DNA of 64,000 nucleotides, taken from NCBI GenBank assembly GCA_944989445.1, contig CALYLW010000211.1, positions 447,501-511,500 of the forward strand, in the 5' to 3' direction. The DNA is from Ampullaceana balthica (lineage: Eukaryota > Mollusca > Gastropoda > Lymnaeidae). Below are positions 11,861 to 22,569 of this stretch, one piece after another. The notes beneath the pieces are model-generated. The model worked only from the letters and a program-made list of their open reading frames with translations. It had not been told where the DNA came from and did no database searches. The translations under genes and the position numbers were made by a program. How positions within the stretch are numbered: the first letter of the stretch is position 1; the number at the start of each line of letters is the position of its first letter.

Positions 11861-12029
11861 GGCGTCATTTTTGTCGACATTTTTTATATAACATAACTTT
11901 GGCCTTTTTTTGGGGGGGGCCTTTTTTGACCGACATTTTGGCTTTTTACCCAAATTATAATCTGGCAACCCTGCTCTAGGGCCAATTGAGGTATGTTTCA
12001 CTGGTGTGAGTGATAATATATACATAAAC

Positions 12030-12660
12030 TAAAAAATAAAAATGCATTAATTTAATTACTGTACATTCGATCGATCTGAAATTTTGATACAATGCATTGT
12101 CGTCCAAGATCTATCTGTGGTAAAAGTTTGAGATCTCTATGACCACGAGAAGTGGTTTAATTTTACGTTACTAGATTTTATGGAGGGATGGACGGATACA
12201 ACATAGAAATAGTGTGACTTAAATAAAAGCGTGTTATAATAAATAAGTAAAATGTAAAAAAATCTTTTTTTTTAAAGGACACGCTTTTATTTACAAACAT
12301 TTACAGACTGAAACGCGCTGATCTCCCCTGCCCTTGATGTAAACACGGGAATTTGGTAAATGAGGGCTTGAGTGAAACCAGTGAGCCGTGGAGGTCAACT
12401 CTTGCATACGACTATGCATTCTAAATAGTGATAAATATAGATAAACTAGAAATTAGATTAATTTAATTACGGTACATTCGATCGATCTGAAATTTTGATC
12501 CAATGCAATATCATCCAAGATCTATCTGTGGTAAAATTTTGAGATCTCTAGGACCATCAGAAGTGGTTTAATTTTACGTTTCAAGATTTGAAGGAAGGAT
12601 GGATGGATGGATACAACATACAAACAGTGTGACTTAAATAAAAGCGTGTAATAATAATAA
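12030..12660 (+). repeat. Two direct copies of a GATCGATCTGAAATTTTGAT repeat
   Basis: About 12030-12240 and 12425-12655 are direct copies: AATGCATTAATTTAATTAC, TACATTCGATCGATCTGAAA, a GAGATCTCTA...GAAGTGGTTTAATTTTACGTT block and TGTGACTTAAATAAAAGCGTG. The second ends in an (AAT)n run. The family is related to the repeats at 43120-44390 and 57465-57955. No coding content. Confidence 0.65.
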
Positions 12661-12676
12661 TAATAATAATAATAAA

Positions 12677-12795
12677 GAGCGAGGAGGAAGGCCAGGCATC
12701 ACTGCCCCACTTCATTCATGTGTGTGACATGCAGAAGAGACTGTCACTCAAGGATTGGTCTCATCAGCCACACCAAGAGCTGCAAATAATAAAGA
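12677..12795 (+). pseudogene. LINE 3'-end fragment with C2H2-type finger remnant
   Basis: A short plus-strand frame reads CVTCRRDCHSRIGLISHTK then a stop. This Cys-Cys/His finger is the C-terminal end of an RTE-like LINE polyprotein, the same region as the FRARIGLIRHQRTH remnant near 31815-31850. It is about 115 bp, strongly 5'-truncated. Confidence 0.55.
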
Positions 12796-13624
12796 TAAAT
12801 CTATCGTCTTTCCTAGACGGACAGATGCCATACATTTAAATAATTTGTTTCACATTTTGTTCTGAAATTTAAGGCCCGTTAAAAAGTTATGTAAATAGCA
12901 TTGCAAGCTATATTCATCATGTTTGGAACATGTGGTTCGTGTTAACAGTTAAAATATCTTATAAACAGTTCGTTTTGGTCTGCAGTCAACAGTTATAAGG
13001 ATAAAACAAGTTGAAAGAGATGTTATTTTTGTTTTTATTAAAGCTTTCTCCTACCAACTATAACAAATAAATTTTAAAAAATTTCTGAGGACTTAATATT
13101 TTTGTATGTATCTTCTTTATCTTGCATATGTAAACACGATCTGGTCATTGCAACCAAGAGACTCTGAAAATATAATATTGGATAATAAATATATCATTTC
13201 AAAATAAAATTATTTGTTACTTTTTAAATATTGCAATTGTGAAAATTATGTAAACGTGACAAAATTAAAAACTTTTACAAGTATGAGTAGGACTGACAAA
13301 TTTTTTTTTCTCCAAATTTGAAATCAATTAACATCAAGATTTAATGAGGATTAAGTCTTACGGATCGAATAGATAAATGTTTTTTTTAAAGTTATCTTAC
13401 CAGGGCACACTACCGTTATCCTATTTCCTGTACATATGTAGCTCACTTATTTAAATTCCTTCCAAACTGATTTACAAATTCAATTCCATCAACTTTAATT
13501 TTCAGTAGCAGAAGGGCGATCGTGAACAGACTGAAAATAAATTTGTAGAAATGTAACACACATTTGTGATAAATTAAGTTTTATCTACTAAAAAGAAAAC
13601 TTCATAGCCTAGTATCGTGTAATG

Positions 13625-13847
13625 CAGTGGTTCCCAACCTTTTTTGAGTGGTGACCCCTTTTTATAAAAAGCCACGTGGCCCACGACCCCCATGAAATGT
13701 AAATAATTCATTTGCAATAATGTTTTAACAAAATAGAGCCAATTTGCATTATAGTGAATATTTTTAGACGACAGTTGGCGACCCCCACAAAACCCGTCGG
13801 GGTCTCGACCCCGAAGTGGGTCGTGACCCACAGGTTGGGAGCCGCTG
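13625..13847. mobile_element. hAT MITE, 223 bp
   Basis: Starts CAGTGGTTCCCAACCTTTTT and ends AGGTTGGGAGCCGCTG, an imperfect terminal inverted repeat typical of hAT. It is flanked by GTGTAATG (13617-13624) and GTCTAATG (13848-13855), an 8-bp target duplication with one mismatch. It has no coding capacity. A fragment of the same family lies at 27708-27742. Confidence 0.85.
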
Positions 13848-13855
13848 GTCTAATG

Positions 13856-15066
13856 AATTAATGAAATGATATCCCATCAATTTATTAATAGGCTACTAGT
13901 ATTAACCTCGATGAAAATTTAGACTGAGGTAACACAAGTGGAGAGAATTCTGAGACCAGGTCCCATTAGTAATAAAGAGAGTGCAAGCATGTTTTATCAT
14001 CTTGTGTTTTGCGAGTTTATTTAAGCAGGATTTTTTTTAATGCCAGGATATTTTTCTATAGAAACTGATTAGTAGCTTATGCAAAGAAAATGCTATGATT
14101 TAAAACAACGATTTATTGGTAGGAGCTAACATTCCCAATGTGTAAATACCCTTAAAATGATATTTAAAAAATAAAGAGCAGCTAAGTCGAAATTAATACA
14201 TGCAGATAAAGTGGACGGTACTGTGATTTAATATTAATTAAAAAATTAAATCATTTTAAACGCTTAAATTTAAAACGTAATTTTTATTTAAAAAACAGTC
14301 CGTGCGATTGCTATACAATTTTCTGTATTTAATTACAACTAAAACACTCGGATTAATTACTTATCAGTTTTCCTAATTATTCTTCGCCAATAGCTTCTGT
14401 TTTGTTTAGTCTGTTCCATTTTTTAAGGGTTCAATATAATACGAAGAATTAAAACAGTTATATTGGTGAAACTTTCGGACTAACATTGACCATCCTTTTA
14501 CAAAAGTATGAATTGCAATTAGGATAACTGAATCGTGTATTGTTGAAATTACTAAAATATATCGCTATAAAAATATCAGCTGTTGTAAATCTACCGGGAA
14601 TACCTGAAGATCATTGACTTTTCCTTTGACAACCACTAAATACTAAAGGTGGTGTTCATGGGGTAAAATCTGGATTCACAATAACTTGAAACATCAGCCT
14701 ATCCTGATTTTAATCATCAAACGTTTACTTGTGATCTTTGTACGAGGGAGACTTAAAAGTCTGAATAATAAAATTGACACGTGTATCCTAAATAATAATA
14801 AAGCAACACATTTAATAACCAGATTGTAAACGCGATGAGAAATGACATATTTCAAAACGATTAACTTGCCTCAGTTGCTGCAGCGTTGCTCTGAGCGACG
14901 TATCTCTTATATAATAAGTAACAGTTAATGAAAAAGGCCACGCAATGTACATAGATCGTTCGGGTTCGCTCAGGCAGGAAAAAGAAGTTGATGAATTGGG
15001 TCGTGTACATAATTCGCCAATCAGGCTGTAACCAATTGAAAGAGAAAAAAAAACAAAATTACTTTA
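13856..15066. other. Unannotated AT-rich intronic/intergenic DNA
   Basis: I see no conserved reading frame, repeat boundary or RNA gene. If the MPV17L2-like gene continues left, this is intron, but no final exon with the usual DWxVWP-type motif was found on the minus strand here. Confidence 0.3.
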
Positions 15067-15074
15067 AGGTCAAG

Positions 15075-15273
15075 CAGAGACGTCACTAGGGTTGGTGTCA
15101 CCCGGGCGGTAGCCCATGGTGTCACCCCATCATGACTTAACCCATAGAAATCCTCCGAGTTTTCCAGTGCCAAATAATGGGAACATACAGAATTTTACAT
15201 TTTGGTGTCACCCCCCTGATGGTGTCACCCGGGGGCGGCCCGCACCCACCGCACCCCCCTAGAGACGCCACTG
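15075..15273. mobile_element. hAT MITE, 199 bp, with CAGAGACGTCACTAGGG ends
   Basis: The left end CAGAGACGTCACTAGGG and right end CCCCCTAGAGACGCCACTG are inverted. Flanks AGGTCAAG (15067-15074) and AGTTCAAG (15274-15281) form an 8-bp duplication with one mismatch. Its ends and internal GGTGTCACCCGGG blocks match both ends of the 2.6-kb hAT at 28176-30796, so it is probably a deletion derivative mobilised by that family. Confidence 0.85.
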
Positions 15274-15349
15274 AGTTCAAGTATATTTAAATTACAATCT
15301 TGCAACACTTGTTGCACTCAGCTCTATGGTTAAGACACAACTCAACTTT

Positions 15350-15746
15350 TCTTATCTTATCTGTTACAGACGCTCCTTCTATACAGAAGATTATTGCATC
15401 CTACCGTTATCTATGGTTTGTGTCTAGTCCTGCATTCTTATTAGAGTTTTAAATGTTGATTAAGTGTTGGTTTTTCCTGGTTTCTTTAGGCAACCCATTC
15501 CACGCCAGAATTCCAGACGAGAAAAACGAGAATTTGTATGTGTTTGTTCTTGCATATGGAATAAGGAAGGTGTTTTATCCTTATGTCTATCTGAAGGTTG
15601 TATTAAGTTATCTTTGTGTTGTATTTCTAAATTAGAATTAATTGCTTTATGTATGATTACTACTTTACTCTTGCTCTTCTATCCTCTAGTGTTTCAAGGT
15701 TTAATGATTTAACTAATGGTGTTATTCTTGTCAGTTTTGAATATAT
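15350..15746 (-). mobile_element. 5'-truncated copy of the CR1/L2-like LINE
   Basis: The reverse complement closely matches the 3' 390 bp of the LINE at 51826-54925, including its C-terminal coding region (plus-strand ORFs 15453-15712 are shadows), the hairpin tail CTTCTGTATAGAAG and a (TAAGA)n end at 15350-15361. Truncation of this kind is usual for target-primed reverse transcription. Confidence 0.85.
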
Positions 15747-16309
15747 AAGAACTATAAGAACCTTTTTAACTATTTCATTTATAACACAAACAAATAGGGC
15801 TTGTCTTGCTTGAACACTAATATCTTTATATCTGATTTCAAAAAACGAGTAAAAATATGTTTATTTTTTATTATTTATTTATTTTATTTTATTATTATTA
15901 TTTATTTATTTATATTTATGGCCAAGTAAAATTATATGACAGCATGGTGGTGCAAATTTTTTAAAAATATGTAGACTTTTTTTTCTAGATATTCTAAATG
16001 TAAAAAACAAAACTTTTTGGCTAACTATTTTTTAAATAAGTTTTACAACCTCCATTGCTCTATCATTTGTAGGAAGAGACTTCAATTAAATGACTTAGAA
16101 AGTTTTTAATTACTTAAAGTAGACTTCATTGAACTTTTTTTTAATTAGGCCATTTTCAATATTTATTTACCATTTTATTTTGATTTTTAATTCTTTTGTA
16201 GAAGGAACAGAGCTAAAAAGTGGCACGCACACAACCATTAGCGAGCAAGCGTCTCTTAACAGAATTTTAGTTTTAGTCTTTTAATTTTAAAATTATCAGT
16301 TTGACTTAC

Positions 16310-16380
16310 CTTATTCAAAGCACTAGGTTTCCAGTCATGGTAGATGGTTGATAAAGAATGTCCTTCCAACACTGATGTCA
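16310..16380 (-). CDS. MPV17L2-like gene, exon 3
   Basis: A 71-bp exon on the minus strand. A pyrimidine-containing acceptor ends ACACAG before 16380, and AAG|GTAAGT gives a consensus donor at 16309. It completes the split codon left by exon 2 and adds 23 codons (VTSVLEGHSLSTIYHDWKPS...), ending in phase 0. LEG followed by a variable amphipathic stretch is what follows the WYFLG-type segment in MPV17L2 proteins. The following part, normally the conserved DWxVWPxxQ and C-terminal segment, is missing; I found no convincing exon between 1 and 16300. This is the weakest of the three exons because it is short, but phase and splice sites fit. Confidence 0.6.
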
Positions 16381-16607
16381 CTGTGTATGTTAAACAAACA
16401 TGATGACAATGACTACAAATTATATGAAACATACTTCTCTCTACGCAAAGATTATTTTACAATACATATAAACATTCTTGTAGAAAGATAGTCGCACCCA
16501 AGGACCTTTCAGATATCGTTAAATACACTTTCAAGCACCCACCCTTCTTAAAACATAATCATTGGCAAACATCGAGTAAAAAGATTAAGCTAAATGGTAA
16601 CTCTTAC

Positions 16608-18230
16608 CAGAGGCGTAACTAGGTTTTGGCGCAATTGGCTAATTTATTTATGGCGCCCTTGATAAATTACTTTGCGATTTTTTCCATGTTAGAAATAATA
16701 ATTGAATTTCTCTTATTACATTTACGAAGTCTGACAGTCACAGTCATACAACGAGAATATAAAAAATGCATAAGACAGGACCAATACTAATTTTCAGTTT
16801 ATTATTTACTAAATAATACCAAATAAATTGGTGGATAAAACGGGATATTGTTGCGTTAATAAAGAATACAGCAAAACTTGAACTAACGTGTATTATTAAT
16901 AAAAACAATAGTGTCAATGTGTCATACTCATTATCTCATGCATGACGATAGAAACTCACAATTAAAAGTAAATTTAAGTAACACTCCACCGACTACAGCT
17001 CGGCACTTCTGTTAGCTGGCGTACTAGCGTGTTTCTAATACTAATACAGTCCGGACCTCTCTAAGTCGAACTCAAGGGGGGGGGAATCGACTTACGAAGT
17101 TTTCGAGTTAGGGAAACTGGCGTAATAGGCGCAGATTAATCAAGGACAATGTTGATATTGAGAGGGGGGAACAGCCATAGCGGCTAGAAAGCTTTACAGG
17201 AAAGAGGGGCGGTGATGTTTCATATGAAAGGAGCCAACTTGCTTTGACATACCGACATAAGCCTGTGAGAGGAGACACCTTCCCTCCTTCCGCCACTTAA
17301 ATCCATCGACAGTGGGATGGTGATAGTAAGATTTTTCTTTTTAAAAGAAAGAATGTAAAAGGATATTGACATTTGTATGATAAGAAGCCCCGCAAAGGCC
17401 ACACACATAAAAAAATATTATAACGGTTTAAATGAAATATATTTAAATATAATTAGTTATTCACTTTTGTGTTATCGATGATAAAAGTGAAATACAGTCG
17501 GACCTCGCCAAGTCGAACTTCCCTAAGTCGAAAACCTCCCTATATCGAATTCATTGTTAGGTCCCGGCCAAATTCCATAAGACTAATGTATTTAAGATCT
17601 CCTTAACTCGGAGATTTTTGGCGTTCAACCTCTCTTAGTGGAATTTTCCAAGGTGTTTGGGTTATTATTCTGGAGTGGCTTTTCAGAACACGTGTTCCGT
17701 AGAGCCACGTAAATGGACGTAAAATCTTATCTTAGTGCATTCCATGAGGGATTAAGCGACATTTGCAAGTACAAAAATGACAAAGACAAAAGGAGTGGTA
17801 ACTAATTCGCGTCCCTTTGCTGCATGCTGTGACTTTTTTAAAAAGAAAAATCTTACTCCCCCCCATCCCACTGTGGAGGGAGTAGAGTGGGGGAGGGGAG
17901 GTAAGGTGTCTCCTCTCACGGACTTGTAACGGCATGTCAAAGCAAGTTGACTCCTTTCATATGAAACATAGACACCGCCTCTCTTTCCTGTCAAGCGTAC
18001 TAGCCTGTATGGCTGTTCCCCCCACCTCTCAGTATCAACATTGTCCTTGATTAATCGGCGCCTATTACGCCATTTCCCTAACTCAAAAACTCCGTAAGTC
18101 GATTTTTTTTTCGGGTTCTTTTGAATTCGACTTATTTAAATACAAATTTAAAATTTGGTTATTTAGTTGCGCCCTTTTGAGCTGGCGGCCTTGGCAACTC
18201 CCCAGATGCCAACTCGTTGTTACGCCACTG
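16608..18230. mobile_element. hAT-like shell containing pogo/Tigger-like repeats
   Basis: CAGAGGCGTAACTAGG at 16608 and GTTACGCCACTG ending at 18230 form hAT-like inverted ends, but I see no target duplication, so they may belong to different copies. Between them, two elements begin ACAGTCCGGACCTCTCTAAG (17047) and ACAGTCGGACCTCGCCAAG (17492), typical of pogo/Tigger ends. The 17200-17350 block (CATATGAAAGGAG...TAAGATTTTTCTTTTTAAAA) is inverted at 17810-17965 and recurs at 36470-36640. No transposase frame is convincing. Confidence 0.5.
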
Positions 18231-18625
18231 AATACAAGATCTTTTTTTTTAAAGTCCACAAGAACATTTTTGAGGTCGTAGGTGCCCCCCCCCCAACTGA
18301 GACTATACATATTCCAAATTTACACCCAAAAAACATCACCAATCAATATGCTTTTATTTCAGTGGTCTACAAATTTTCATTTTTTTTACAACTGCAGACA
18401 TGAAAATAGGTGTTTCTTACACAACTTTTCATGCAGATTCCAAATATGTTATCCAAATTTTTGTATCACGTCAGGATTTTTTGCACCTTGCACAATTTAT
18501 GATTATATATTAAATATATATTATTTATATATTAAAATATAGGAAAAAGTCAATAAACCAGCAACAAAATATAAGATGGATAGTAAACTTCAATCATCCA
18601 GAAAACTATTGGAAGTTACACATTA

Positions 18626-19705
18626 TCAATCAAAGAGCAATATAAAAGCAGCTTGACATTTATTTATTATCTTACACTCTGTGAATGGTCTTTTCGGTGA
18701 TTTTCGTTTATGAACAGCATCAGGATTATGACGTTTCAATGACCAGCAATAGTCGGCAGTCATATTCACATCCCATCGACCTTGGTATCGACTCTCCATT
18801 GCACAAATGTCCTGATGGAATCTTTCAACCTGCTCTTCACTGTATTCACCAAGATTTTCAGGAAAGTAGTCAACGTGGGAATCTAAAAAGTGCAACTTGA
18901 TACTGATGCGGCAACCCACAGCCCGCAATTTGCCGAGCATGTTCTTAACAAGACTTTTGTAACTGTCTGACTTGAAGTTCCCTAAGAAATTGTTTACAAC
19001 GTCTTTAAAAGTATTCCAGGCTTCCAGTTCAACTGTGGCCAATTTAGATGTAAACTCATCTTTCATTACTTCTTGGATCTGCGGTCCAACAAAGATATCT
19101 GCAGTCAACTTTGCTTCACTTATTTGTGGAAATTTTTCGGACAAATATACGAAATTCAGAGCCAGTAAAAAAAACTTCATTAACACCAATTTTATTTGGA
19201 GTGGTGGAAGGCGAACTCAATGTTCCTCTACCAAAGGCTATACCTTGACACTGTAAATTCCTGGGGTGAAATGTTCTCTTGGTGGCCACACTTACTTGGC
19301 ATAGTGCTCAGAATCTGCTCTGCTATTCCAGAGGCACACAAAACATGGAAATTTTGCGTACCCTCCTTGGAGCCCTAATATGATGGCTATGACCTTTAAA
19401 TACCCACATATCAACCACTTGTGCTAGTCATAATTCAAAGATCTGAGCAACAGTTTCATTTTTTCATACGTCCCTTTCAGTGTTACCGAGTGTTCCATTG
19501 GAAGTGATGATACTGTGTTTTCATTAAATGGAAGAACTGCTTTCCTACTGCGCTTTGATGAATCTCCACTGATTGTACATGCTCCTCTTGTTGAATCCAA
19601 CAACATTCGTCATGAAAAAATGGTAGTCTGTCACATGACCCGAAGGCTCACGCCAAATCATGGGCACACCAAATGGCATATTTTCCATATATGATTTTCT
19701 TCTAT
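18626..19705 (-). pseudogene. Repeat-encoded protein of unknown function, RYQGRWDVNM family
   Basis: The 3' part is open for 187 codons (19189-18626) and contains FVGPQIQEVM, LHFLDSHVDYFPENLG, EQVERFHQDI and ESRYQGRWDVNMTADYCW. Upstream, in the same strand with frameshifts and stops, are GYAKFPCFVCLWNSRADSEHY near 19280-19360 and MPFGVPMIWREPSGH near 19650-19690. I recognise this motif string from multi-copy, unnamed proteins of many invertebrate genomes; its multi-copy nature suggests a mobile element, but I cannot name the family. The Cys pair and the HF/DI/ADYCW residues are the best search anchors. This copy is broken at several points. Confidence 0.6.
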
Positions 19706-19719
19706 TATATATATATATT

Positions 19720-20570
19720 TACGCTCAATTATCACTGATGCCTAACGCTAAGGGACATCACTCTGCTTTTTTTAAAACATAGACTCAAACAGTGCTAACT
19801 GACTCAAAGAGTTTGTTTTTTGGTGCAGTAATTTGGTGCGCTGCTTTCTAAAATTAGTGTATGATAAATACGAAATATTGCTGAAATGTATAAAAAGTAT
19901 TTATATAACATTTTTTTACAGTGCTAATCACCACACGATTTTTTTACTGCACGTCCCGTCTGTCCTGTCCGTGACGCTACTAAAACAAGGATAACTTACT
20001 TACGCTTTTGACCCAAAAAAAAGTGGGCGCTTTAGGCGCCCTACAGCCCCTATTATAAAATACTTTGTGTACACATCAGGAAGTTTCATATTACGTATTT
20101 ATCATAAAGGACCAGTTAGTTGTGCTGTTGAAAAAGGTGGGCGCCGTAGGCGCCCAAAAAAAGTTGGCGCCACAGGCGCCACGGCGCCGCAGCACAACTT
20201 AGTATATATATATTTGCGCTCAATTATCGCTGATTGTGGCCTAACGCTAACTCATAATTCTTTTGGTTTCCAGATCAATATTAACCAAACAAAGCAGGAA
20301 CCTATGACGTCAGCATTTGTGTTGTAAACAGTGCTGACTGACACAAAGAGTTGTTTTTTTTTGCTGCAGTAATTTGCTGCAATCTAATTTCTAAAATTGC
20401 TTTATAAATCGTGTGGTGATTAGCACTGTAAAATATATATTATATACATACTTTGTGTACATTTCAGAAATATTTCGTATTTTCATACAAGGATAAGCCC
20501 AAGGCTTTCGACAAAAAAAACAACAACCCCTATTATAAAATTTTAATGTTGGGTACAGAATTTTCAAATC
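19720..20570. repeat. Repeat family with GGCGCC palindromes
   Basis: Two related blocks contain GCTCAATTATC(A/G)CTGAT, TAACGCTAA, ACAAAGAGTT..., TTTGGTGCAGTAATTTGGTGC, GAAATATT...TGTACA...AAGTATTT and GC palindromes such as GGCGCCGTAGGCGCC and GGCGCCACAGGCGCC (20025-20190). The same modules occur at 25560-27660, 45742-46190 and 49690-49820. No credible ORF: 20067-20327 reads across the palindromes. Confidence 0.5.
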
Positions 20571-20696
20571 TATACTGTTGAATATATTTTAATAGGTCAA
20601 GGGGGCCTTTTTCCTATGCGGCCGCAGTGGGCCCTGTGCTTTTATAGGCCCCACCTATCTTAATTTTCAATTATTATCCTTATTAATACTTTAACC

Positions 20697-21090
20697 CTAC
20701 CCAAAGCGGGTCCCATGTAATCCTTTTCGCATACTAAAGCCGCATATTGCCCCGCAATTGCTAAGACCGGCCTTGTGTACAGCCATAAAAACCTGGATCA
20801 TTTTTCTTTCAATATTGAACTGTTCTTTATCAATGTCAATAAAGAAATTTATTTGATTTTCAAATTCTTCATTTAGTAGGTTACATGGTAATATGCACGA
20901 ATATTTTCTTGCAAGGACATGCAACTCATCAATGCGTTCTTTTATTTTCTTTTATAATTCCATCCATGGATAAAAACATTTCTGGTTATACTTCTTGCTC
21001 TAAAGATAGAACCACGTCTTCTGAATTTTCCCCACTCGTATTTTTTCTCCTTCGAACTCGGCATTCAGTTGATTTTTCCAACTCTCTATA
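20697..21090 (-). pseudogene. hAT (ZMYM1/DUF4371-type) transposase fragment
   Basis: Minus-strand frames read RRRKNTSGENSEDVV, then MDGIIKE...ERIDELHVLARKYSCILP and LLNEEFENQINFF. This resembles the middle-to-C-terminal part of ZMYM1-like hAT transposases, after the RRRK...F segment. hAT-like ends lie nearby: ...GGTAAACCCAGCACTG ends at 21728, and GGCCGGTCTTAGCAATTG (minus) lies near 20750. The fragment is frameshifted and partial. Confidence 0.4.
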
Positions 21091-21099
21091 ACAGCGTTC

Positions 21100-22250
21100 T
21101 ATATTAGCACATCTTTTTGTTCTATGAAATGGGTTTGCATTAGTTGTTTGTTTTTTAAAGACGGGTTCCTATAAATTGAGATAACATAGAAAAGAAAAAG
21201 ATTGCATTGAACGGAGTAAACTTCTATTATCTGATCTCGTTTTACTAGCTACTTCTTCAGTTGTCAATCCAAGACTCTTGAAATTTTAAAGTATGTCTTT
21301 TTCAAAATTATTTATGCTATTGTGGTGTTTATTAAAGGAGAAATTTGAATATTTTCATATTCTTGCCATAAATCTTAATAATTTTCCATAAAAGAGACGA
21401 ATTCAAATTATTTACACATTATTGTAATTGGATAGGCATACATTGTTTTTAATGAATAACCGTATTTTATTGAAGAACACAAATCATGTGTGATACTTTA
21501 ATGCAAAAGGAAAACAAAATAAATTTAATTTTTTAGTAAGTTACCTTAAAATAATTTTCTGAAACTTGATGGGGCCCTAAGCTATTTGAGATATGAGGGA
21601 CTTTTTGAAGTCCAGATATTCTATGTAAGTGCCAAATATGAAAAAAAAATATCCAGGTTTGGGGAGCGGGCAAGAAGGCAGGGGCCCTAAGCTATAGCTT
21701 GTTTAGTAAATAGGTAAACCCAGCACTGATGCTATCACGTATGCAACTTCACATGATTATTCGGATTTACATTGATTGGTTAACCAACTTGCTACCTCTA
21801 AAAGTGTTTTCCTCGTCTAAACTGTCAAGAATGTTTTACATCACGTAAGCCATTCACAAATAGAACATAAGTTTAGTTTAACTTAATGGTCTTATCGTAA
21901 GTTTTATAATTATTATTTATTGTTTTGTTACCATAGAATGTTGTAAATATTTGACATAACTTGAAATGTGTATATTTTGTAACATTTCTGGCATCGTCTG
22001 TTTGCCTTCATTGCTTTGTCTGTCACAGGTTTTTTCCTACGGTGAATTTTTCTGCTTATATATAAAGTTTACCTGTTCAAGAAAAAAAGGCTTTTTTTTT
22101 GAGCTTCTCGCAAATATATAGTTTATGTTATGATCCTCTAGACAAATTTCGTCCCATTTATCGTTAGCAAAATCAACAATAGGAACAATAACAATATGTA
22201 ACAAATTTTATGCCCAACGTCACTCGGCTACATATAATTAATTAGTATTT
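21100..22250. other. Intronic AT-rich DNA with hAT termini
   Basis: It lies inside intron 2 of the MPV17L2-like gene. GGGGCCCTAAGCTAT motifs at 21572 and 21680, and a hAT-like right end GGTAAACCCAGCACTG ending at 21728, are visible. Nothing else coding was recognised. Confidence 0.4.
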
Positions 22251-22260
22251 TACTACTTAC

Positions 22261-22422
22261 CGAAAAGGTTGCATGATCTCATAAATGGGGCACCAGAGTC
22301 TTGATCAATTACTACTTTCATAAGTATTATTGGAAAATTAAATTCATGCATGTAAGTGTCCAGTATCCTGTACCACATGTGATTGAGACCACCAAGCATC
22401 AGTCCAACTAAAAAGCTACGCA
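22261..22422 (-). CDS. MPV17L2-like gene, exon 2 (Mpv17/PMP22 core)
   Basis: A 162-bp exon on the minus strand with a poly-T acceptor TTTTCAG before 22422 and consensus donor G|GTAAGT at 22260. Joined to exon 1 (phase 1) it reads VRSFLVGLMLGGLNHMWY, then RILDTYM, then KVVIDQDSGAPFM and NLFG. This is the Mpv17/PMP22 signature region: G(x)nH-WY--LD, then K--DQ----P. The family are small four-helix membrane proteins; MPV17L2 acts in the mitochondrial inner membrane in mitoribosome assembly. The exon ends in phase 1, matching exon 3. The usual Pro of the GP-x-x-H motif is Gly here. Confidence 0.85.
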
Positions 22423-22569
22423 CTGAAAATTGTAAAAAAAAATAATTTTAATTAACATTAAATTTTCTTTTGAATCTAATAGCAATACAGGTGGAGGCGT
22501 AGCTAGGATTAATGTCACTTGGGGCTGTAAAAGATTTTTCAACCGTTTTCCACTAGAAACGTATGCTGT

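Noticed and set aside
1..16300. Final exon of the MPV17L2-like gene
   Set aside because: Looked on the minus strand for a DWxVWP-like exon with a phase-0 acceptor; none was convincing.
16608..18230. Single intact hAT element with CAGAGGCGTAAC ends
   Set aside because: Flanking octamers do not match, so I list it only as a hAT-like shell of uncertain unity.
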